Below are positions 11,881-21,700 of a DNA stretch of 64,000 nt, piece by piece. Position 1 is the stretch's first letter, and the number at the start of each line of letters is the position of its first letter. A program made the translations under genes and the position numbers. This stretch comes from Topomyia yanbarensis (Eukaryota; Arthropoda; Insecta; Diptera; Culicidae), in NCBI RefSeq assembly GCF_030247195.1, contig NC_080670.1, forward strand, positions 211,346,546 through 211,410,545, read 5' to 3'. Below the pieces are notes generated by a model, which saw only the letters and a program-made list of their open reading frames with translations, was not told the DNA's origin and did not search any database.

Positions 11881-13000
11881 TCGACATCAATTTTTTCCTC
11901 CTAATTAGAGGTTACCCATTTCTGATTCAGTTTCGGGTTGGAAGATTCTGTGTCGTCCGAGGAATAATGCTTCCCAAACCTGATTATTCTGGACGTTACA
12001 CTCGCGTGAAGAATTCTAAAGTGCATCGCCACTTTTTACATAGTTACACCCTTTTCAATTAGCCATGTGTCAAGCACCGCAATTTTCACTTCAGTTTCGA
12101 TGCGCAACATTTTGGAAAGAAAGAAATTGAACCGTACCATAATGTAAACAAACGAAGGATGACGACAGTCAAACGCACAGCATGCTGTGATGATAAAATG
12201 AAAATTATCAGAAATACGTGCTCACTACGCAAATATACGTGGATAGCTTAGTTCCGATACAGTTCTTATGCGTCGCCCACCGTAAAAAAATGAAGCGCTT
12301 ATTGAAAGAAAACATGGGTATCGACGATTATAATACGGGGGAATTGCATTTTTTTCAATGCCAAAATATTCCGACTCCCGCGGTTGAAAACAAAGCTTGC
12401 TCGCATGACGGTATTGCATGCTTTTTTATACTTTCTTTCTTCAAACCCCTAAATAAATCTTTCATTTCTGTCAGTCCCTTCCTAAATATATAAAATAGAC
12501 AATAGAAAAATCCATACAATTCATTTCCACCATATACGAAATGTTGTATTAATAGTGTACAACGGTACAATCAGAACAGAAATCTTTGTAGTACGTCTTT
12601 CTCCGCAAACACCGGCTGATGCTATTGCCAAATTTATGTTCCCATATGCAGAGCTTCTCCTTGTCAAACAGAAATCCAGGTTGAGAATGCCTGTTCGAGT
12701 GGTGTGAAACTTCTCTCATCCTGCACTTGGATTTGCCTGGATCTCAGACCACGTTGTGTACCTATGACAATCAGTCTTCCAACTGTCAATATTGTAACAA
12801 TTTGTATTGCACGGAAAAGCATCAGTAAACGCGCTAAATCAGCGACCCCGTCATCCAGCGTTTCGGAGAAAAAAAAACTACCAGAAGCACCAATTCAAAG
12901 ACAGGAAACAAAGAAGATAATTTCACAATCGTAATCCGGAAATCGATGAAACAACATCCACGACAGCAACAGTGACGTTAGCCGTGATGTTAGCCGTGTG
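11881..13000. other. unassigned sequence
   Basis: No gene or repeat recognised. Only short unconserved frames are present. Confidence 0.35.
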
Positions 13001-13680
13001 CTAAATGACTAGATAAAGAATGGCTAGCCTCAATTTTATTTCCGAGGTGTCGCCAGCTAAGGTGAGAGTTTACAACCATGCATCGAGCTAAAATCGAGCC
13101 GGATTGTCGAGTTATAAGAATCGCGATGAGAAATATAAGATGACCAAAACACGATCTCGGAAGCTGTACACGACGCTTTTGACAAAGTTCATTGCGTGGT
13201 AATGGACGACGAAGCCTATATCAGGTCAGAATCCAAAAAGATTCCCGAGCCGATGCTGTTTGAAAAATATGAAACTAAAAGTACGGGAAAAAATATCCGA
13301 TTTGGCAGGCTGTCTGTAGCTGTAGTTTAAAAAGTCACATTTTTATTGCTACCGGAGGACCACGTCAACCACAAGGTCAACCACGAAAATTAAGTGAACG
13401 ATTGGTTGGAACAACCGTCTGCTCCTTTTCCTGAAGAAATATGAGTATTCTGCGCTGTTTGCCCAGATTTGGTATGTAGCCATAACGGAAAATGCCATAT
13501 TAAGTTTGATTCGTCGCCAACATTGTGCAGGTAGTGCCAAAAGAACCCTCCTATCTAGAGCTAGGATCATTGGCAAACGGAGCCTGTACAAAACCCCAAA
13601 AACTGTTCAAAGTGTGTCTGTACAAATCTTATGGCAAAAGTTGAACGAAACTGAATATTTGTTTCGCATTTGATAGTACT
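13000..13680 (+). pseudogene. mariner/Tc1-type transposase remnant
   Basis: Broken plus-strand frames preserve the order of a mariner-type DDE transposase. KLYTTLLTKF (about 13,160-13,190) is followed by VMDDEAYIRSESKKIP (about 13,200-13,245), which holds the first catalytic Asp region. Then come a worn FLL-(I/L)PE stretch, FCAVCPDL..HNGKCHIKFD around 13,450-13,515 (the second Asp region), and NPPI..DHWQTEPVQN around 13,545-13,600, where the family has its final D/E. Several stops and frameshifts interrupt it. Terminal repeats were not found. It is related to, but distinct from, the remnant at 17.8-19.3 kb. Confidence 0.65.
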
Positions 13681-16600
13681 TCAAACCACCAAAAATTATA
13701 ACAATTCCATTTCTTTTAAACAATTCTATCGCGCATTCTGTTTCGACCAAATTTTGCTCGGAATACTCTTTACATAGCTGGTCATGTAGTGCGAATGCCG
13801 AACAAAAGACCAGCTAAAGTAATGTTCAGCAGAAAAAAACTGGAAGAGGTTCGGCATCTTGGGACCAAATTCTGCATTCGCTTTGTGTATCGATCCTAAA
13901 AGATGTGCCCCCCAGATGTGGTTATGGCCCAATATCAAGCAACCTCTTAGTCGGCAATGCATTCCGTTAGGATACATTTGGCCACGGTGATCATGATGCT
14001 GTTCTTTAAGAAACATTCTTTAGAGTGCAGTTTCTTTACAGAATTGTCACGTAGCTGTTTGATTCTCGTAGGTACAAATTGTGATCTGAGCAGAAGGAGC
14101 GCCATGAGTCAGGTTCACGAAATATATATAAGGATATTCGCGGTGACTAACGTTCTCTATGAGAAATTGGTACTAAATTTCTTATATGATGGAATTGAAT
14201 GAAACTTTCTCATCTTTATCAATTTTCCGTTTCATGAAGTGAAATTTTTCGGCCATTTGATAAAAACAGATCATTACCCTATTTCAATTTCCATGCATAT
14301 ATTTAAAAGCTCTTCTCACACTGATTTAAGAGCAAATCGCGTGTACTATCGCAAAGGGCTTGAGCGTTTGTGTTTTAACGTGTTCGATCGCGTGTGTTTA
14401 TTAATGATCAAACGCGGATCGTGAATCCGATGGTTAATTTTCGGTATACGGATCAGATGCTTGAAGAGAGTGCGTTGGCTAGTGGATATGAGTATCATTT
14501 TTTATTGGTCCAACTGAAGGCATGGACCAAGGCTAGCGCTGTTGCAGAGTGTGAAGAACACAAAACAATTAAAAAGGCCCATAGGTTATCTCGGTCTCCT
14601 CGATGCACCACTATCGAGGCGTAATGTAATAATCATCTTAAAGTAATTGTATGTCAGAGGTTCTGTATCACTGATGCACGAAATATGCTTGATAATGTTT
14701 GCAATACCATCAAACCTATCAACCTAGGGCAGGTGCTAATTTTTTTGCAATATCCTAGATTTAGTCAATCCATTTTCGACGTAGATCACAGATGACAGTT
14801 TTTGGTCAATTTTTCGAGATGTTTTTGGGAACAATTCCAATATTTTCACAGAGTATTTTGGAAGTTCCAAATAAATTTTTGTTAATTTCATGGCGGCAAC
14901 ATAATTTCATTGGAGCATCACAGTTTAGGGCTTGGTTGCATCTAATAGGAACATTTTGAACAGTATAATTTCTGTACTCTTCTCTTCTTGGATCAGGTCG
15001 TAATTTAATAATAGTTATTTACACCAGCTGCACAGTAATGCCACATTTAGGAACAAACGTACAACGTATTAAGCTAACAAAAGATGATTTCATCTTTAGT
15101 TGAGAAGTTTGCGTTTCGTCTTCGTCTCATCAGAATCCGACACTAACTTAGTTTCCTCTTACTGGGTGGATGCACCGTCAAAATAGACATACTACGAACA
15201 CAATGATGTTGGCCAATGACCACCATCATGGGACATAAAAAGCTGGATATGCGAGGGAAGTCATGAAGAAATCACAGTGAGTGTGCGAAAAATAAACGTC
15301 ATGTATCTATGACAACGCAAACAGCTGGCGAGTGGAAAACAGCCTTTACATTGTTTGAAAATTTAAAAAAAGAAATTTACGCTACTACTGCTGGAATGAC
15401 CATACGTTATAGAAGACTTTCAGTATAACAATTAGAACGACATCAGCGTAATTTCATATGAATGAAATTGGTTTTAGTTAGCTCACAGCGACCTCTACAC
15501 ACGAACACATACACACACGCGGCATCAGAGCGGTAGCATCCATCCAGTAGCAGATTATGTTATGAGCAGCCATATAATGACAACGGCGCAACGCTCTTAT
15601 TCACAGATTGATATCGAATTAGTATGTAATTATGATTAATTCGAACGCGGTCGGTCGGTCGATTCGATTGTTTGTTTGCTGGTGTGTAGCTTCCATAGGG
15701 TGCGACCAGCAGCACATATCAGCATCGACGCAAAAGTGTTGACGCGGGGACGAGCAGGCAGCTTGCGATTATTTTACACCAAGACGCTTGAGATTGATGA
15801 CGGTCGATGTGTGGCGCGCGGTGATTCAGCCAGCTCTCTGCTGCTCCATCTGACACGAATTAAATATCGAAAACAAGTTTCGCGACGAACAGGTTTTACT
15901 CGGCTGCCACAATTGCGTATACGTGATTCGCGGTTTGTTTGCACTGTCAGTACTATTAAAGCTCTGTTCATCGGTTGCTTGGATCGCTATATATGTTTTG
16001 ATGTTGGGTTAACCGGGGGATAAGACAAGTGCGAAAAATGATGAATCAGTGTTGGAGGACGCTGATCATTGGTGTTGATAGAAGTTAAATATTTTCCAAT
16101 TCGAATTTGTTTATCTGCACCAACAATCTTATCGCGAAAATGTCCAATAAAAATGACGCTCGCATTCGCCGAATGCGACTGGACAATTATATCTTCTTAC
16201 GTCAAATCAATGTGTCAGGTTTGCTTCAAGATAAGAGAAGAAACTTTCGTGTGCGGCTGATAACAGACGGCCTCCTCAAGGTAGTGTAGCACTTGAATTT
16301 TGAACGAACTCGAACTCGCCCGACATTTTTTCACTTCAAATCATAAGGTTTGAGATTTGCCTTCACAAGCTATCCATTTATCATGAATTGAGTCAAACGA
16401 TTTCTCCGCCGGTAGACAGATTTAGAGATTCGATTTCGGATCTGCGTCCATTTTACACGCTGCTAAATTATGCTAATCAAATGCTCATATGAATTAAAAA
16501 AACTCGAATCCGAAAAGCCACTATTGGATCATCCCGACCGCGATCCAGAATGGCTTCGGTTGGTCGGTTGCGTAGCCAAAAAAAGAAACAGCAATCGCGT

Positions 16601-17825
16601 GACAATACTAGATAAATATGTCAAAAGGTCCTATGGCCTCTCTTTGCTTACTTTCTCTTTCGATTATTACAGTGTCAACATAAAACAATCGAATTCTATC
16701 GGCATATTATGCCCAAAGTTAAGCTCTCATTTGCACCTAGGACCATTTGACATGTTTGTCTAGAATTGGGAGAAAAGAAACGACAGAGTAGGCCGGCTAT
16801 CGCGTAGCAATCAAATCGCCATGGGCGGCGCGGTTAGTCCGAACACACTTCCATCGCCGCACCTTTGATTGGATATAAAGCGCATCAGCTCATCACTGGA
16901 TTAATGGGTCATAATCTGCGAGGGAACCTGATTGGACGGGATTTTTTTTTCTGAGCAGAGCCTACTCGATCGTTTCAGTTTTCGATGGAATTTGAAGCTT
17001 CAATCAGATGAAAATTTTGAATTTGTTTTGTCGTTCGATGTTTATCTTATAACCGTTTAAAATAGGAGTTTCCCTAATGAAAATTTCGACGAGGAGAGTG
17101 GCGTGAGAATTTGAACGTTGATAAACCTTATTTTGCTAAGCGGAAAGATTTGTTTTTGCTTTATTTGGTCGAGAATAGTTACAGCAATTTTATATTGTTA
17201 TAGCGAAGACTACATATTAAGAAGACTGATATCTCTTTTCTTTCCCCATACAAACGAGAAGCGACAGAGGTTACAGCACTTCTATTGGAGGAAGGTAGGA
17301 GGCTTAATGTTAAAATGTATATGTGTGTGTGCATCACTATGGGAAGTACCACCTTTACCCGCAAGTGGCGTTGCTGTTACTGTCTCCAGATTCTGGACAG
17401 AGTTGCCAGTCTTCTTTATATGCAGTCTTCGGTTATAGGGTATTATAGCTCATTGATAAGTTTGAAATGCTAAGAGCACCCGATCAGAACTAATTTTGAA
17501 CTTTCAAGTTGATAAAATTACAAAAATGGAACTTCTTTCTAACTTTCGAGTTGCTACGAAATTGCAAACGGCATTTATGTGCGCTTGAGGTTGCCAGAGG
17601 GCCCGCCGTATTTCCAAGCAGCAAGAAAGTTCCCGTGTAACTTGGAATAATTTTTTTATTGTTTACCTTTTCTACACAATGCGACCTTGTTAATTTTTCG
17701 GGTATAACGCTCGCATTAGAAAAGGGACAATTTTCGAATGGATGCGGATAAAAGATATCAAACCAAATTTTCGTTGATTCCTGCATTAATTCATGATTTC
17801 ACATCCTCAATTTTCCGGTCGCCTT
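13681..17825. other. unassigned intronic or intergenic DNA
   Basis: No gene recognised over about 4 kb. Local features are a short GGTC tract at about 15,647-15,662 and a TATA-like GGATATAAAG at about 16,870-16,880 without supporting elements. The frame at 15,676-16,023 is open but has no recognisable domain. Confidence 0.4.
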
Positions 17826-17829
17826 ACTG

Positions 17830-18175
17830 ATCAGTTTAATTCGGTATTCGCCAGGAATGTTTTAGAATCGATCCTCCGTTCTAGGGTCACCCAGAAAATT
17901 TTAATTGGCGCAGCTGGGACAAGTTAGGGTGTTGGCGTTCTTGGAGGCCACTGATCTCCTCCTCCAGCGACTGCTTCGTGTAATGTGCCGAGATCAGTTT
18001 CGGCCAGAACACGACATCTTCTTTCTTGTGGTGTTTCTCAATGAAGGTCACAACTTCCGGTAAGCATTCCGTGTTGTACACTGCCCCGTTGATCATAAAT
18101 TGAGAAGAAAAAAAGATCAGCGTTAATATTCCCTTCTCACTGATTGTCAGCAATTAGAGGACCTTCTTTGAGATA
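17830..18175 (-). pseudogene. mariner-type transposase remnant, C-terminal half
   Basis: Minus-strand translation reads LTISEKGILTLIFFSSQF, then NGAVYNTECLPEVVTFIEKH, then VVFWPKLISAHYTKQSLEE, then NLSQLRQL. This matches the family order: a W..IS..G.S strand, an INGAVY..ECL segment, a VFWPDLASAHY-type box carrying the second catalytic Asp (here Lys in place of Asp), and an N.PQLRPIE-type third box that has lost the proline and acidic residues. The catalytic residues are therefore degraded. It reads in the same direction as the fragment at 18,800-19,310 and is probably the same insertion. Confidence 0.65.
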
Positions 18176-18234
18176 TCGTGTGGGAGATTTTACGAGAAAA
18201 GAAACTATATTAATCATTGAAATATCATTTTCCA

Positions 18235-18745
18235 TTTCCTATTCGTGAAACGTCAGAACAAAACGAAACCAGCCTACTGTGATTTCTTGCACTTCCTACT
18301 TACTCTTTTGTTTCAAGATGAAGCGAGACAAATTCGGTGTCGTATCACCATCCAATAGCTTCTGCAGCCAACGCTGCCTGCTTCTGCGCAACAGCATTCG
18401 CCTATCGATTATCATCGAAGCCAAAGCTGTCTACTTCTGTGTACCTACAGCAACGGGTACTCATCCGATGTACAAAATGCTCTTACGGCCAACACAGCCT
18501 GAGCTATATGGATCCTGGATTCAAACATTTATTTTCTGTTAAGAGAACGTAAACGTCGGAAGATTATTTGAAACTTCGTCAACCGTGTCGGCAACATCCA
18601 CCGTAAGTTCTTTTTAAGTTCTATTTCTATTCTTTTTGAGTGTTCTCTAATTCTAGCTAATTCACTGAATTTCTCAATATTTTCTATTTCCTATTCGTAT
18701 GAAAATCCGTCAGAAAAATACGACACCAGCCTACTGTGATTCCTG
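18235..18745. repeat. pair of direct repeats between mariner fragments
   Basis: A segment of about 50 bp starting ATTTCCTATTCGT and ending CCAGCCTACTGTGATT occurs at 18,235-18,285 and again, diverged, at 18,685-18,743. The DNA between has no gene I can name. The pair could mark the ends of a small insertion inside the older mariner copy or a local duplication. Confidence 0.5.
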
Positions 18746-18799
18746 TGAAATACCGTTTGAGCCATCGACAAATTTTCTAAATTATTGAATTGGTCTTCT

Positions 18800-19310
18800 C
18801 TTGTGGTACAATGGGTGACAAAATTATGGATTTTTTCCTCCGTAGGTGTAATAATAGTTGCACTTTATAACCTGCTTCTTGGGCAACGTGAAATAGTCCA
18901 AGTATCACCCCATGTTCCGCTTTCCGGGGAAGACATCCTTAACGAGCACCTTCAGCCGCTGGCTTTGAGTGATCACTAGCGCTTCCTTCCGACACAGTCT
19001 GCCTCAAGGTCCACTTCCTCATGACGATGTCCGCGTTGGCCAAGCACTTTTTGATCGTTTGACGAGGAAGCATTTCGCCCGATTGCTTTCTGCTTCGGTG
19101 CTTTCGGTCACGGATCCAGCTTGCGCCTGATGTTGAAAGGTGACATCAGAAGCGTCAGGACCTTGTATATGGAAGCTCCGCTGTATCCGGCCGACACAAA
19201 GTACGCAACAATGATAGACTTCTTCGGGATGCAGGCCGGCTGTAATTACAAACCATCGAACATAGTTGCTTAACTCCTTCCGCCATGGTTGCCATAAACG
19301 AACTAATAGA
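18800..19310 (-). pseudogene. mariner-type transposase remnant, N-terminal half
   Basis: The minus strand, starting near 19,245, reads IPKKSIIVAYFVSAGYSGAS and then MSPFNIRRKLDP. This resembles the first helix-turn-helix of mariner transposases (an IV.YFV..GYSG..IAK.L.VSP..IRR pattern). In another frame RQTIKKCLANADIVMRKWTL follows. Stops and frameshifts break it. Together with 17,830-18,175 it gives the expected N-to-C order on the minus strand. Confidence 0.5.
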
Positions 19311-19547
19311 ACTGTCAATTTTTTTCTGTTTACAGCCTACTTATGTTCATTGACGATTTACCGGTGGACTCACCAACAGGTGGCAGTATAATTGCATGAA
19401 CTTTATCCCTTTTAATAAATGCAAATACGTTTTATGATGCCAATCGTTGCTAAATGAGATCGTGTGTTAGTAAGACACTGAGTACCGCAATGAAAAGTGT
19501 ATCTCAAAGGCATTAGTAGTAGCGTGTAGCAATGACATCTATATGTT

Positions 19548-19592
19548 TATGACAGCAGCAGCAGCAGCAGCAGCAGTAGTAGCAGCAGCAAT
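19548..19592. repeat. (CAG)n microsatellite
   Basis: A run of CAG trinucleotides on plus, with TAG interruptions, lies in the scalloped intron about 100 bp downstream (gene sense) of the donor of the exon at 19,693-19,992. If that donor were skipped, the read-through frame would be Cys-rich, which is not expected of the protein. Confidence 0.9.
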
Positions 19593-19692
19593 AGTAGTGA
19601 CAACGACGGCACAGGTGGTGACAGCAGCAAAACACGTGACAAACAACAAGCACGTGATGAAAAAACACAATCGACTCAAAATCGGTTCTTAC

Positions 19693-19992
19693 ACTAGAAT
19701 GTGTCGACGACGATGACGACGCCGCTATTGAGGATGGCACTGAGGCAAGAGCAGAAGGCGGAGGAGGAGGAGGAGCAGGGCCAGATAGTTGATGCGGATG
19801 GTGATGTGGATGCTGATGCGGATGATGGTGGTGATGATGATGATGGTGGGGGTGGTGATGATGGTACGGAAGGTACGTGGGATTCGTTAGGCTTAACCCC
19901 TTTGCTGCTGCTACCGTGACGATCTGTGCGCTGGTCATACCGGCCATGGAACCCGGGTACAGTCTCTCCTTCGGGCCCATCATTGTGTGGTC
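19693..19992 (-). CDS. sd: scalloped (TEAD) exon: linker with His/Pro/Ser-rich tracts
   Basis: This is an internal coding exon of the TEA-domain transcription factor Scalloped, the DNA-binding partner of Yorkie (Hippo pathway) and Vestigial in insects. On the minus strand an acceptor CCTTTAG precedes GACCACACAATG. The exon reads DHTMMGPKERLYPGSMAGM, then TSAQIVTVAAAKGLS. The family has a conserved D-Q-x-K-D-K-ALQ-MA-MSSAQIV segment directly after the TEA domain, so the match is by position and sequence. Next come a His-rich tract (about 25 residues with Pro and Gln), a run of six prolines, and a Ser-rich run. A donor AGT|GTAAGA ends the exon in phase 0 after 100 codons. The exon lies 101 bp from the TEA exon. 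The homopolymer tracts are encoded by imperfect trinucleotide repeats and are probably lineage-specific. No Yki-binding domain follows in the window. Confidence 0.88.
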
Positions 19993-20093
19993 CTAAAGGT
20001 TTTGGGTGGTTTGATGAGTCAAAAATTGTGTCAGTTTGGGTGGAGAAAGGAAATCAAATGAAATAGGGTTTCCAATCGATAGCAAATACTCAC

Positions 20094-20224
20094 CACTTTC
20101 ATCTTGGCCTGAAATTCGCGCAGTTTCCGTCTCGCTAGGACCTGTATATGAGAGCTGACCTGTTTCCGCGTCCGCGTCTTCCCGGTTCGCAGTTTGATGT
20201 AGCGGGCTATCAGTTCGTTGCGTC
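20094..20224 (-). CDS. sd: scalloped (TEAD) exon: second half of TEA DNA-binding domain
   Basis: On the minus strand an acceptor TTTCCCCCACAG precedes GACGCAACGAACTG. The exon encodes [15 protein letters not shown], then [20 protein letters not shown], then EFQAKMKV. This is near-identical to the C-terminal part of the TEA/ATTS domain in animal TEADs, including the recognition helix [14 protein letters not shown]. The exon opens with two bases of a split Gly codon and closes in phase 0 at a strong donor (GTG|GTGAGT), 43 codons later. It joins in frame to the exon at 19,693-19,992 through a 101-bp intron. The preceding exon, which should end with a KMYG-type sequence, was not found by eye between here and 64,000. 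That implies a very long upstream intron or an exon I missed. The gene identity is the most secure call in the window. Confidence 0.95.
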
Positions 20225-21700
20225 CTGTGGGGGAAAAATGGATATTAGATCTTTGTTTTAACAGGTTCTTTATTTGGTGACGTCGATTTCGCAATCAGCT
20301 TCGAAATGTTTCGAACTAGATTCGAACAAAAACAGTCTGACAGAAGTAAAAAAAATCTATTCAATTCAACTATCGCTGAATTTCGCCTAATAGTATGCAA
20401 AATACCACCCTCAGCTCGTACACTCCCAACGAGGTAGTAACCCACAGTTTTTTTTCCTGTCTCATTTTCCGTCCCCGCCCAGAGACACTTTTCTCGCACT
20501 AATTAATTTCTTCCAATCCGAAATGAACGGCAGCGTGACAAAAGATGAGGGAAATTCTTTCCGCTTTCCCGGTCTGGCTTCTCTCCCGCCGATTCAAGCC
20601 CGTTTATTGTTATTTTTTATCATTAACGTCTTCCTGAGCTTCTTTTGACTTACCTACCTTCCAACGCTTTCTCACCACTAGCTCGAACCGGAAAGAACGA
20701 AAGCAGCAGTAAAAAAAAATTCGAATCCTTATGGAGAAAAGCAAAGAAAGCAGCAGCAGCAGCAGCGCAAATAGCTCTGTGTAATTTGCCTCTCGTTTGT
20801 CTACTGCCGCCGTCTCTTCTCAACAGGGAATCACACAGTCAGTAGTCACGGGTCCTTTTTTACTCTCAAGATTTATCGCCATCATCCTTTTCGGGGCTGT
20901 TGTAAGGCATTCTTAACGGTGCTCGCGTCATCAGCGCCAGAAGAAAGAAAGCAAAACCCCGAGCAGCGGAAGTAACGAGATTAAGTATTTATTCTAATTT
21001 TAATTATCGCTCCGTTCGTTTTGATCCGTCTCCGTTTGTCGCCGGTAGTTTTGTTTCTTTTTTGTCTACTCCTAAGACCGGATTTGTGACTGAAGTTTGA
21101 ATCCGTATAGAACAAGGTGTTTTGTTTTGACAATTATGCGTTCTTCCACGGCGAAGCCTACTAAGACGAGAGGTGTCAATTGACCGCAGAAAGATGATAC
21201 TCACTGGTGTCAGTCTCAGAACGACAGGATGGAGGGAATTGTATCGATCTTGTAACTTTTCCGAGAAAAAAAAATGCTATTTTTCATCAAGGATTTTTTT
21301 TTTAGTTCTATGTGTTTGTTAAAAAATTAAAACCACGAGGTGCAAAAAATGAAAAGTATTCGTCACTACCTAAAATCAATGTGAATCGTGGTATTTTGTC
21401 TTCAAATTGATTAATATAAATTTTGAAAGAAATTTCGTTCTTATGAGAGTGTAAGATACAATGATCTGTCAGGAATGACAGATTTTTTCGACAATCTAAT
21501 CCACTTATTTTTCATTACTTGAATTCTACTATAAACGGAATAGGTTTAGTATCTCAGGGAGAGCTTGTTGGCTTATCCAGTCAGTTTATATTTTTTATTT
21601 TAATCTAGGTCGAAATATTTCGAAACTGCTTTCCGAATCACTCAGTGGAGAGAATTCGACTGAACTAAAGAAACAAAATTCCGCTATACTGAGGATGTTA
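20225..21700 (-). other. scalloped intron, 5' side
   Basis: No further exon recognised. It includes a (CAG)n tract at about 20,749-20,765. Composition is mixed until about 21,700, where a strongly T-rich tract begins. Confidence 0.6.

Noticed and set aside
16861..16905. TATA-box promoter (GGATATAAAGCG)
   Set aside because: No convincing initiator at the right distance and no recognisable coding exon downstream.
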